A program made the position numbers and the translations under genes. From JBBRCX01 sp038204465 (GTDB taxonomy: Bacteria; Planctomycetota; Phycisphaerae; Tepidisphaerales; Tepidisphaeraceae), in NCBI GenBank assembly GCA_038204465.1, contig JBBRCX010000123.1, forward strand, positions 1-11,742: a stretch of DNA of 11,742 nucleotides, given 5' to 3'. Every line of letters starts with the position of its first letter. Position 1 is the stretch's first letter. Positions 6,492 to 11,742 of this stretch are shown here, one piece after another. The notes under the pieces are model-generated. The model ran no database searches, had not been told where the DNA came from, and was given only the letters and a program-made list of their open reading frames with translations.

Positions 6492-7151
6492 ATGGCCAGC
6501 AGCACCGTTGAAGACTATCTCAAGCAGATCTACCTCGAGCAGCAGGCCACCGAGGACCATCTCGTCTCGCTGGGTAAGCTTGCGGCCGCGATGGGTGTCG
6601 TGCCCGGCACCGTCACCACCATGATGAAGGCGCTCGCCGATTCCGGGCTCGTTAGCTATGAGCCCCGTGGGGGCGCCCGCCTCACCTCAGGAGGCGAGCA
6701 ACTCGCGCTGCACGTGCTTCGCCGGCACCGGCTCGTCGAGCTTTTCCTGGTCAAGGTGCTCGGCCTCGACTGGTCGGAAGTGCACGAAGAGGCGGAAGAA
6801 CTCGAGCATGCGATCTCCGACAAGGTCCTGGAGCGAATGGATTCGCTGCTGGAGCGGCCCCGCGTCGACCCGCACGGCGACCCGATCCCCTCCGCCAGGG
6901 GAAAGCTCTCCATACCCACGCGACACAGCCTCGCCGACTGCACCACGGGCAAGCCCATTCGCATCTCCCGCGTGATGGACCAGGACCGTGATTTCCTGCA
7001 GTTCGTCGACCGCTGCGGATTGACGCCGGGCGTAAGTGTCTCGGTCGACCTCCGCGATCCGCTTGCTGATGCTGTCTGGGTTAAGGTCGCGGGACGCAAG
7101 GCGATAACCCTCGGAACGGTGGCGGCAGCGAAGATCCTCGTGGAAGAGTGA
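6492..7151 (+). CDS. mntR: DtxR/MntR-family metal-dependent transcriptional regulator
   Basis: This 219-residue protein has the three DtxR-family parts: a winged helix-turn-helix (about 5-66, recognition region VPGTVTTMMKALADSGLV), a metal-binding dimerisation domain (about 70-140), and a C-terminal SH3/FeoA-like domain (about 145-219). Numbering coincides with DtxR. H79, E83 and H98 form the ancillary site; E102, E105 and H106 belong to the primary site, with D8 where DtxR has Met10. Glu at 102 and Asp at 8 match MntR rather than DtxR, where Cys102 favours iron, so manganese sensing is likely. Lys11 replaces the Glu11 ligand of Bacillus MntR. GGAG (6478-6481) precedes the ATG. The divergent Nramp gene is the obvious target, with repression by the metal-loaded form. 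The gene name is given by family and context; an iron sensor remains possible. Confidence 0.87.
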   Translation: MASSTVEDYLKQIYLEQQATEDHLVSLGKLAAAMGVVPGTVTTMMKALADSGLVSYEPRGGARLTSGGEQLALHVLRRHRLVELFLVKVLGLDWSEVHEEAEELEHAISDKVLERMDSLLERPRVDPHGDPIPSARGKLSIPTRHSLADCTTGKPIRISRVMDQDRDFLQFVDRCGLTPGVSVSVDLRDPLADAVWVKVAGRKAITLGTVAAAKILVEE

Positions 7152-7154
7152 TGG

Positions 7155-7189
7155 GATTTGCGATTTGCGATTTGCGATTTTTGATTTTG
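7155..7189. repeat. Five-unit heptamer array (GATTTGC type), second copy
   Basis: The units on the plus strand are GATTTGC three times, then GATTTTT and GATTTTG. The array begins 3 bp after the mntR stop and ends 9 bp before the AraC-type gene's stop, so it fills a convergent gap. Unit length, number of units and the final GATTTTG match the array at 1014-1048. Read on the plus strand the run of T near its end might help termination, but there is no GC-rich stem before it. Confidence 0.8.
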
Positions 7190-7198
7190 GATCTCCCG

Positions 7199-8245
7199 TC
7201 ATGGCCGGTCCCGGATCCCCGGCGGCGCTTCGCGCTGGCTTGATTGCGAAGGGCCCTCCGCGGGACGCGCACTCACCTCGCGCGGCAGATACATCTTTCG
7301 ATACTCTCTCGGTGACAGCCCGTGGTATCGGCGGAAAAGTCTCGTGAAATGCGCAGAATCCGAGAAACCCAGCGCGTGCGCGACGTCGGTGGCCGAATGC
7401 CGGGGGTTGAGCAGCATCAGGCTCGCGCGCTGCACCCGCCGCTGCTGGAAATAGTCCATGGGCGCTCGGCCGGTGGCCTGCTTGAAAACCCTGCTCACGT
7501 GATCGGGTGAGAAACCAACGCGCTGCGATAAGGCTTCAACGGAAAATCGGGTCGACTCTTCGATCGACTGCTCCACGTAATCCAAAGCGCTCCACACCTC
7601 TTGTCGGAACGCGAAGCCCATCTCCCGGGAGGCGCCCCGGACGAAAGCCCGGCTCAGCAGGATCAGGAACTTGGTGAAAGCCGACTTCAGATACACGACC
7701 GAGGGAGATGACCTCTTCGACTCCGCCTCCAGATCGCGTAACTCCGCCAGGCAGGATCGCGTCTCGTCGGCGCGCAGAGTGAACTGCGGGATCGCCCGCG
7801 ACTCACCCCGACGAAAAAGGCTTTGCGCGAGGAACAGCGGAACGAGCCCGTCCTGGTCCCAGAACGCCCGCAATTCATCCAGCAGCCATTCTGCCAGGTA
7901 GTAAACATTCGTCACTTCAAGCCCGCGGACCCGCGCGAAGCCATGCACGTCGCCGGGCGGGACCACGATCGCGGTCCCTGCCTCCGCCGCTTGCGCGTAC
8001 GCGCTCGTGCGATGCATGGCTCGGCCGCTGTGCACGAGGCAGATCTCATAGTAATCATGATCGTGCGGCGGCACGTCCACCGGCACCTGCATCCGCTGCT
8101 GCCGCACCGGCGTTGCCGCCGAAAGCTGCACCGTCTCCTGCCGGATCGTATATTGAGCTTTCAGACGGTTGTCGGATTCGTTCAACTTTTTTCCAGTTTG
8201 ATCCAAGACGCTTCCGCCTGCTCGAGGGAGACTGCCTTGCGGCAC
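7199..8245 (-). CDS. AraC-family transcriptional regulator with N-terminal cupin sensor domain
   Basis: The protein has up to 348 residues. An AraC-type cupin ligand-binding region covers about 45-140 (HDHDYYEI at 61-68, VVPPGDVHGF further on). An AraC/XylS DNA-binding domain with two helix-turn-helices covers about 218-317 (VEALSQRVGFSPDHVSRVFK, then ATDVAHALGFSDSAHFTRLF and HGLSPREYRK). A polar tail of about 30 residues follows. It probably senses a small molecule and activates the divergent oxygenase gene. The outermost start, GTG 8245, has no Shine-Dalgarno and would leave only 22 bp to the oxygenase start. TTG 8206 (after GCGGAAGC) or TTG 8185 (after GGAAAA) would leave 61-82 bp for a shared control region, and the cupin does not need the extra residues. 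The start is therefore uncertain. Confidence 0.87.
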   Translation of the reverse strand: MPQGSLPRAGGSVLDQTGKKLNESDNRLKAQYTIRQETVQLSAATPVRQQRMQVPVDVPPHDHDYYEICLVHSGRAMHRTSAYAQAAEAGTAIVVPPGDVHGFARVRGLEVTNVYYLAEWLLDELRAFWDQDGLVPLFLAQSLFRRGESRAIPQFTLRADETRSCLAELRDLEAESKRSSPSVVYLKSAFTKFLILLSRAFVRGASREMGFAFRQEVWSALDYVEQSIEESTRFSVEALSQRVGFSPDHVSRVFKQATGRAPMDYFQQRRVQRASLMLLNPRHSATDVAHALGFSDSAHFTRLFRRYHGLSPREYRKMYLPREVSARPAEGPSQSSQREAPPGIRDRP

Positions 8246-8267
8246 GACATCTAATAGGAGAACCTTC

Positions 8268-9077
8268 GTGAACCAGCTGAATCAGGATTATCCGATCGCG
8301 AAAGAGCGGATCGAATTCTATCGGCAGAATGGATTCGTTCAAATTCCCGACGTCTTCACGGGCGAAGACCTGCAGGAGCTGCGCGATGCGGTCGCCGGCG
8401 CGGTGCAGGAGGAGTCGAGGCAGGATGCCCCCGCGGATCAGAAGTCAGGCTACGCGCGGATCTTCATCCAGAAGGTCGACCTCTGGCACCGCCACGCAAA
8501 CGTAGCCCGCTACGTTACCTGCCGCCGCCTCGGCAACCTCGCCGCTCGCCTGACCGGCCGCCCCATGCGCCTGTGGCACGACCACGCGCTGTTCAAGGAG
8601 CCGCTCGAAGGCAACAAGACTCCGTGGCATCAGGACGTGCACTACTGGCCACACAATGAAAAGGGCCAGCAACTCAGCGTCTGGATCGCCCTGAAGGACG
8701 CGACCACACATAACGGCTGCATGTCCTTCATCCCAGGCACCCACCGGCTCTCATCGATCGAACCGATCAATCTCGCCGAGCCCCAGGACATCTTCTCGCT
8801 CGCCCCCGAGTTCAAAGGCGTGAAGCCGAAAACGTGCGAGCTCAAGGCGGGCTCAGTCACCTTCCATAACGGCCTGACCTTCCACTACGCGGGTCCCAAC
8901 AAGAGCGACTCCATGCGCGAGGCGATCGCGGTTCTCTACATGCCCGACGGCACAACTTATTCCGGCAACGCACACGTCGTCACCGACCCGCTTAAGCTGC
9001 AGCGCGGCGCCAAGCTCGAGGGCGAATCGTTCCCGCTGGTGTCCGACCTGAAGGCGGAGGACCTGGTCAACGTATAG
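8268..9077 (+). CDS. Phytanoyl-CoA dioxygenase (PhyH) family oxygenase, distinct subfamily
   Basis: This is a 269-residue Fe(II)/2-oxoglutarate oxygenase. TPWHQDVHYWP supplies iron ligands H121 and D123, MSFIPGTHR is at 152-160, FHNGLTFHYAGPN supplies H206, and R217 in SMREAI should bind 2-oxoglutarate. The triad is complete, so it should be active. It starts with GTG 8268, with TAGGAG (8255-8260) 7 bases upstream. It shares only core motifs with the tandem pair at 2547-4284 and lacks their GKPHEGKARS and SDGNYYVGD blocks, so it is not a recent copy. The divergent AraC-type regulator, with a very short gap, suggests substrate-induced expression and perhaps a catabolic or scavenging role. There is no signal peptide, so it is cytosolic. 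The exact substrate is unknown. Confidence 0.87.
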   Translation: MNQLNQDYPIAKERIEFYRQNGFVQIPDVFTGEDLQELRDAVAGAVQEESRQDAPADQKSGYARIFIQKVDLWHRHANVARYVTCRRLGNLAARLTGRPMRLWHDHALFKEPLEGNKTPWHQDVHYWPHNEKGQQLSVWIALKDATTHNGCMSFIPGTHRLSSIEPINLAEPQDIFSLAPEFKGVKPKTCELKAGSVTFHNGLTFHYAGPNKSDSMREAIAVLYMPDGTTYSGNAHVVTDPLKLQRGAKLEGESFPLVSDLKAEDLVNV

Positions 9078-9220
9078 AACGGAATCTTCAGAGGAGCCTG
9101 CGGCGGTAGGCTGCAGGCGCGCCGCGATCTCCCGAGGGCCACCAGCGCATCAAGGAAGTCGCGCGCTGCGCGGACTGCGTCGGTTTTGCGTCAGCCATGA
9201 ACGCCTCCTCGCGGTGCAGG
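9078..9220. other. Convergent gap between the PhyH gene and guaA, with weak hairpins
   Basis: There is no gene here. Two possible hairpins lie in it: GCCTGC/GCAGGC (9096-9101 with 9113-9118) and a stem AGTC-CGCG/CGCG-GACT with one bulged G (9157-9176). The latter is followed by TTTT at 9183-9186 on the plus strand. That second one is a weak terminator candidate for the oxygenase gene, because the T-run is short and set back. Confidence 0.3.
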
Positions 9221-10765
9221 TCATTCCCACTCGATCGTTGCCGGCGGCTTGCTCGAGATGTCGTAGACCACGCGGTTCACGCCCCGCACTTCGTTAATGA
9301 TCCGATTGCTCATGGTCGCCAGCACATCGAAGGGAATCCGCGCCCAGTCCGCGGTCATGAAGTCCTGGCTCTCCACGGCGCGGATCGCGATGACCGAGTC
9401 ATAGCTGCGGGCATCGCCCATCACGCCGACGGTGCCGATCGGCAGCAGGACGGCAAAGACCTGCGCGGTCTTGCGATAGAGATTGGCGGCGATGAGCTCC
9501 TCCAGCACGATCTCGTCGGCATCCCTGAGAAGTCGAAGCCGCTCGGCGGTGACGTCGCCGATGATTCTGACGGCCAGCCCCGGGCCGGGAAAGGGATGGC
9601 GCCACACGATGCTGTCCGGCAAGCCGAGCACTTCCCCCACCTGGCGCACTTCGTCCTTGAACAGATCGCGCAGCGGCTCGACCAGCTCGAAGCCCAATTC
9701 CTCCGGCAGCCCGCCGACGTTGTGGTGAAGCTTGATGTTCGCCGCCGTCCCGGCATATCCATGCCCGGATTCAATCACATCGGGATACAGGGTTCCCTGC
9801 GCCAGATACCCGGCCCCTTCAATGGACTCCGCCTCCCGTCTGAACGCCTCGATGAACTCGCGGCCGATTACTTTCCGTTTCTGCTGCGGATCGATCACGC
9901 CCTTCAGGTTGCCGAGAAACTGTTCGCTTGCGTCCTGCACGCGCAGATCGATTTTGAAGTGGTCGCGGAAGGTCGACTCGACCAGCTGGCGCTCGTTCTT
10001 GCGCAGCAGTCCGTTGTCGACGAAGATGCAGACAAGCTGCTCCGCGATGGCTTTGTGCAGCAGCGCCGCCGTGACGGAGGAATCCACGCCGCCGGAGAGG
10101 CCGCATATCACCTTCCCCGTCCCCACCTGCTCGCGCACCTGGCGAATAGTCTTCTCCACAAAGTTTCCCATCGTCCAAAGGCCTGAGCAGCGGCAGATCT
10201 CATACAGGAAATTCTGGAAGATCTGATCGCCCCGCGGCGTGTGGGTGACCTCCGGGTGAAACTGCACGCCGTAGAACGGGCGCGTGCGATGCCGCACGGC
10301 GGCATAGGGGCAACTGGGCGTGGTCGCCAGCGCGATGAATTCCTCGGGCAGCTCGTGCACCTGATCGCCGTGGCTCATCCAGACGGTCGTCTCATCCGGC
10401 AACCCGCGAACCAGCGGATCAGCCGTGATTACCTTCAGCTTGGCCCGTCCATACTCCCGCGCCTTCGCGGGCTTCACCTGCCCGCCGAGGATCTGCGCCC
10501 CGAGCTGCATTCCGTAACAGATGCCCAGGACAGGAACGCCGAGGTCGAAAATCTTCGGGTCGCAGCGCGGCGCGTTCGGCTCATACACGCTGCTGGGCCC
10601 GCCGCTCAGGATCAGTCCCTTGGGATTGAGCTTCTTCAGATCGGCCAGCGGAATGTCAGGGCGAACGAGCTCGCTGTAGACGCCCTTCTCGCGGACGCGA
10701 CGGGCGATGAGCTGAGCGTACTGGGAGCCGAAATCCAGGATGGGAATGACTTCGTCGCGCTGCAT
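9221..10765 (-). CDS. guaA: GMP synthase (glutamine-hydrolysing)
   Basis: This 514-residue enzyme converts XMP to GMP using ATP and glutamine, the last step of de novo guanylate synthesis in the cytosol. The glutamine amidotransferase domain (1-190) has the triad C83 (GICYGMQ), H170 and E172 (FHPEVTHT). The ATP pyrophosphatase domain has the PP-loop LSGGVDSS at 223-230, followed by FVDNGLLRK and QGTLYPDVIES. HPFPGPGLAVR opens the C-terminal dimerisation domain, and the protein ends in the canonical PPATIEWE. It is complete, with no frameshift. The start is ATG 10765; AGAGG lies too far upstream to be a good ribosome site, so initiation may be SD-independent. It stands alone (guaB is not adjacent) and converges on the PhyH gene. 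A strong minus-strand promoter candidate lies about 360 bp upstream. Confidence 0.97.
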   Translation of the reverse strand: MQRDEVIPILDFGSQYAQLIARRVREKGVYSELVRPDIPLADLKKLNPKGLILSGGPSSVYEPNAPRCDPKIFDLGVPVLGICYGMQLGAQILGGQVKPAKAREYGRAKLKVITADPLVRGLPDETTVWMSHGDQVHELPEEFIALATTPSCPYAAVRHRTRPFYGVQFHPEVTHTPRGDQIFQNFLYEICRCSGLWTMGNFVEKTIRQVREQVGTGKVICGLSGGVDSSVTAALLHKAIAEQLVCIFVDNGLLRKNERQLVESTFRDHFKIDLRVQDASEQFLGNLKGVIDPQQKRKVIGREFIEAFRREAESIEGAGYLAQGTLYPDVIESGHGYAGTAANIKLHHNVGGLPEELGFELVEPLRDLFKDEVRQVGEVLGLPDSIVWRHPFPGPGLAVRIIGDVTAERLRLLRDADEIVLEELIAANLYRKTAQVFAVLLPIGTVGVMGDARSYDSVIAIRAVESQDFMTADWARIPFDVLATMSNRIINEVRGVNRVVYDISSKPPATIEWE

Positions 10766-10870
10766 TGGAAATTAGTAGCCTCTCAGCCGCTCAAATGCAA
10801 AGTCGCCAATCCGCCGCATGTTTCCTCATCTCACCTACCCAAACCCTGCTTCATCAATCCCCGGCCACCG

Positions 10871-10900
10871 GCGGTCCTTAGCGGTCTTTGGCGGTCGTGA
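10871..10900. repeat. Three degenerate decamers beginning GCGGTC
   Basis: The three units are GCGGTCCTTA, GCGGTCTTTG and GCGGTCGTGA, in exact 10-bp register. Only the first six bases are conserved, which suggests an old or selected repeat. Confidence 0.7.
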
Positions 10901-10948
10901 GGACCCCGATCCCGCGCCTTCTCCCCGACGCTCCAAGCGACCCATGCA

Positions 10949-10978
10949 GGGCTTTCGTGGGCTTTCGTGGGCTTTCGT
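10949..10978. repeat. Three perfect decamers GGGCTTTCGT
   Basis: Three exact head-to-tail copies of GGGCTTTCGT lie 48 bp from the GCGGTC decamer tract. The 10-bp period equals about one helical turn. The exact identity points to recent slippage or recent insertion. Confidence 0.9.
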
Positions 10979-11120
10979 GCACCCCGTCCCACGCATCACA
11001 CCCAGCCGCCCCGCCTTTTCAGACCGGTAGCCCAGTCCATCTGCCCTTCACCACCACTTCTCATCTCTCCACCTGTCAAAGAGCGCCCCGGCGCCATCAC
11101 GCCGCAGAGCAGCATCTATC

Positions 11121-11148
11121 ATTCTATATTCTTTTCTAATAAAGTCAA
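11121..11148 (-). promoter_or_regulatory. Candidate sigma-70-type promoter reading toward guaA
   Basis: On the minus strand TTGACT (11148-11143) and TAGAAT (11126-11121), each one mismatch from consensus, are 16 bases apart. They lie in a distinctly AT-rich patch of about 45 bp within GC-rich DNA. The predicted start near 11114 is about 350 bases before guaA with no other firm gene between, so a long guaA leader is the simplest reading. Confidence 0.5.
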
Positions 11149-11316
11149 CCCGTAGTTGCCACTTTTCCCGCACTTTCGCGCGCCGAAGCGTGGGGACGCC
11201 AGGCTTGGTAAACAACCCCACCGCAGCACAAGCGCCCCGCCCTCTGGGGCACCCCTCTTCCTTCTTCGCGCCTTCGCGCCTTGTATGTTCAAAATCCCAT
11301 CAAACCGTTCTACTAC
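11149..11316. other. Non-coding stretch with short repeats and a hairpin
   Basis: I see no gene. There is a GCCCC/GGGGC hairpin (11234-11250) and two exact copies of TTCGCGCC (11265-11280), followed by TTGTATGTTCAAAATCC. The TTCGCG-rich phrase looks like the low-complexity intergenic repeats of some metagenome-derived genomes. This last point is from memory and was not checked. Confidence 0.35.
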
Positions 11317-11418
11317 GCACGACGACCGGTGCAGGAGTGGGTGGCGAATTACAACCGCGGCGGTGTGGAGGCGCTGAAGCAAGCTCGTCACAACGGCAAG
11401 CCGCGAGTGAGGAAAACT
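11317..11418 (+). pseudogene. IS630-type transposase, N-terminal helix-turn-helix relic
   Basis: One frame reads VQEWVANYNRGGVEALKQ, then ARHNGKPRVRKT. This matches the V-x-x-W-x-x-x-(F/Y)N-x-GG-x-E-x-L pattern and the following basic G(R/K)PR segment of the IS630-family helix-turn-helix. No start with a ribosome site precedes it, and after about 11418 the frame continues into unrelated low-complexity sequence. The DDE catalytic domain is absent. It is a decayed fragment with no expected product. The assignment rests on about 30 residues, so a different HTH protein of the same superfamily is possible. Confidence 0.5.
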
Positions 11419-11485
11419 GGAGCCTCTGGTGTCGTCCCTCGCCTTCACCGGCATCGCTCATGGCTGGTGAAGCCTGTTCGGGTCC

Positions 11486-11742
11486 CTAACGATCAGAGCG
11501 CAACCCCCTCTCAATCCGAGTCATCACCGTCCCGGTTGGCACACCTATCGCTGAGCACAGCCGCAGCATTCGGTCCACGCTCAGGGACCGCTTCCCGTTC
11601 TCCACTTCGTTGACGTATGCCCGGTCCATGCCAGCCCGCCGCGCAAGTTCCTGCTGCGTGGGGGATCGTAAGGGGGTCAGGGATCGTAAGGGGGTCAGGG
11701 ATCGTAAGGGGGTCAGGGATCGTAAGGGGGTCAGGAGTCCTT
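11486..11742 (-). CDS. XRE-family HTH protein, 5' end replaced by in-frame repeats (partial at window edge)
   Basis: On the minus strand the frame is open from the window edge to TAG at 11488-11486. It first encodes four copies of LTPLRS, then PTQQELARRAGMDRAY, then NEVENGKRSLSVDRMLRLCS and a short tail. The second part is a clear Cro/C1-type (XRE) helix-turn-helix: TQxELA for helix 2, AGMDRAYVNEVENGKR for the recognition helix, and L-x(n)-LC-x-x-IGVP for helix 4. Helix 1, which normally precedes TQxELA with its own start Met, is missing. The repeat joins exactly where it should be. No start codon is visible in the window. It is either a truncated relic or a real fusion starting beyond the edge. 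Such small XRE proteins usually repress phage, toxin-antitoxin or restriction genes; the partner is not visible. Confidence 0.6.
   Translation of the reverse strand, partial: GLLTPLRSLTPLRSLTPLRSLTPLRSPTQQELARRAGMDRAYVNEVENGKRSLSVDRMLRLCSAIGVPTGTVMTRIERGLRSDR
11663..11734. repeat. Four perfect 18-bp tandem repeats
   Basis: The unit is GGATCGTAAGGGGGTCAG on the plus strand, four exact copies at 11663-11680, 11681-11698, 11699-11716 and 11717-11734. It is followed by GAGTCCTT at the window edge, so the array probably ends here. Eighteen bases is six codons, and on the minus strand every copy reads LTPLRS in frame with the XRE gene. There are no spacers, so it is not CRISPR. Confidence 0.95.

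Larger units (their letters stand above)
10766..11120. other. Gene-poor region upstream of guaA, probable 5' leader with repeat tracts
   Basis: About 355 bp without a convincing gene. It holds the two decamer tracts listed separately. On the minus strand it also holds a 22-codon ORF (11064 to 10996) preceded by AGGTGGAG, which could be a leader peptide. If the promoter at 11121-11148 is used, the whole region is the guaA leader RNA. I looked for a purine-riboswitch core and did not see one. Confidence 0.4.

Noticed and set aside
9096..9118. Terminator hairpin GCCTGC/GCAGGC after the third PhyH gene
   Set aside because: It has an 11-base loop, competes with an overlapping AGCCT/AGGCT pairing, and is not followed by T residues.
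9197..10186. Long plus-strand open frame of 329 codons
   Set aside because: It lies wholly antisense to guaA, whose catalytic motifs are intact. It shows no recognisable domain and reflects the GC-rich codon pattern.
10766..10795. Leaderless promoter for guaA (TTGCAT, 17 bases, TACTAA right before the ATG)
   Set aside because: The -10 matches only three of six positions. The candidate at 11121-11148 is clearly better, though this is not excluded.
10766..11120. Purine riboswitch in front of guaA
   Set aside because: I looked on the minus strand for the conserved junction (TATA-type core and TTTCTACC-like loop) and found nothing convincing. The region is GC-rich and repetitive.
11663..11734. 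CRISPR array
   Set aside because: Four 18-bp units are directly adjacent with no spacers, and no cas gene is present.

Overview
The window is GC-rich bacterial DNA. My best guess is a planctomycete or a relative in the PVC/Poribacteria range. The grounds are an IS4-type transposase tail next to an M50-like peptidase fragment of a kind I associate with planctomycetes, several phytanoyl-CoA dioxygenase (PhyH) paralogs, an Nramp transporter fused to UspA, weak or absent Shine-Dalgarno sites at several genes, and AT-rich heptamer strings between genes. No rRNA or tRNA is present, so the assignment is an inference.

Layout, left to right. Bases 1-223 hold the tail of an IS4-type transposase and the end of its element. 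The element abuts the N-terminal part of an M50-like metallopeptidase gene (224-427, minus strand), which is cut off straight after a conserved segment. A DinB-superfamily protein (471-965, minus) lies upstream of that fragment. After a heptamer array (1014-1048) comes a plus-strand set: a DegT/DnrJ/EryC1-type PLP aminotransferase (1195-2439) and two tandem PhyH-type non-haem iron oxygenases (2547-3386, 3439-4284) that are about 68% identical by hand alignment. They look like one transcription unit acting on an unknown amino sugar or small metabolite.

Next is a metal-homeostasis module. An Nramp (MntH-type) transporter with a C-terminal UspA domain (4338-6314, minus) diverges from a DtxR/MntR-family regulator (6492-7151, plus). 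The 177-bp intergenic region holds an 8-bp-arm perfect palindrome that overlaps the -35 hexamers of promoter candidates on both strands. The regulator carries the full set of metal ligands, with Glu in place of the DtxR Cys102, which points to manganese.

A second heptamer array (7155-7189) separates mntR from an AraC-type regulator (7199-8245, minus). That regulator diverges from a third, more distant PhyH oxygenase (8268-9077, plus), a probable regulator-target pair. Convergent to it is a complete guaA, GMP synthase (9221-10765, minus). Its upstream region is about 700 bp without a firm gene. It contains two decamer repeat tracts, a good minus-strand promoter candidate at 11121-11148, a possible 22-codon leader ORF and an IS630-type transposase relic. 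The window ends in a 5'-truncated XRE-type HTH gene (11486-11742, minus) whose reading frame runs through four exact 18-bp repeats encoding (LTPLRS)4.

The strongest candidates for something not routinely annotated are the heptamer arrays, the in-frame 18-bp repeats joined to the XRE gene, the shared operator of mntR and the Nramp-UspA gene, and the aminotransferase/PhyH/PhyH set.
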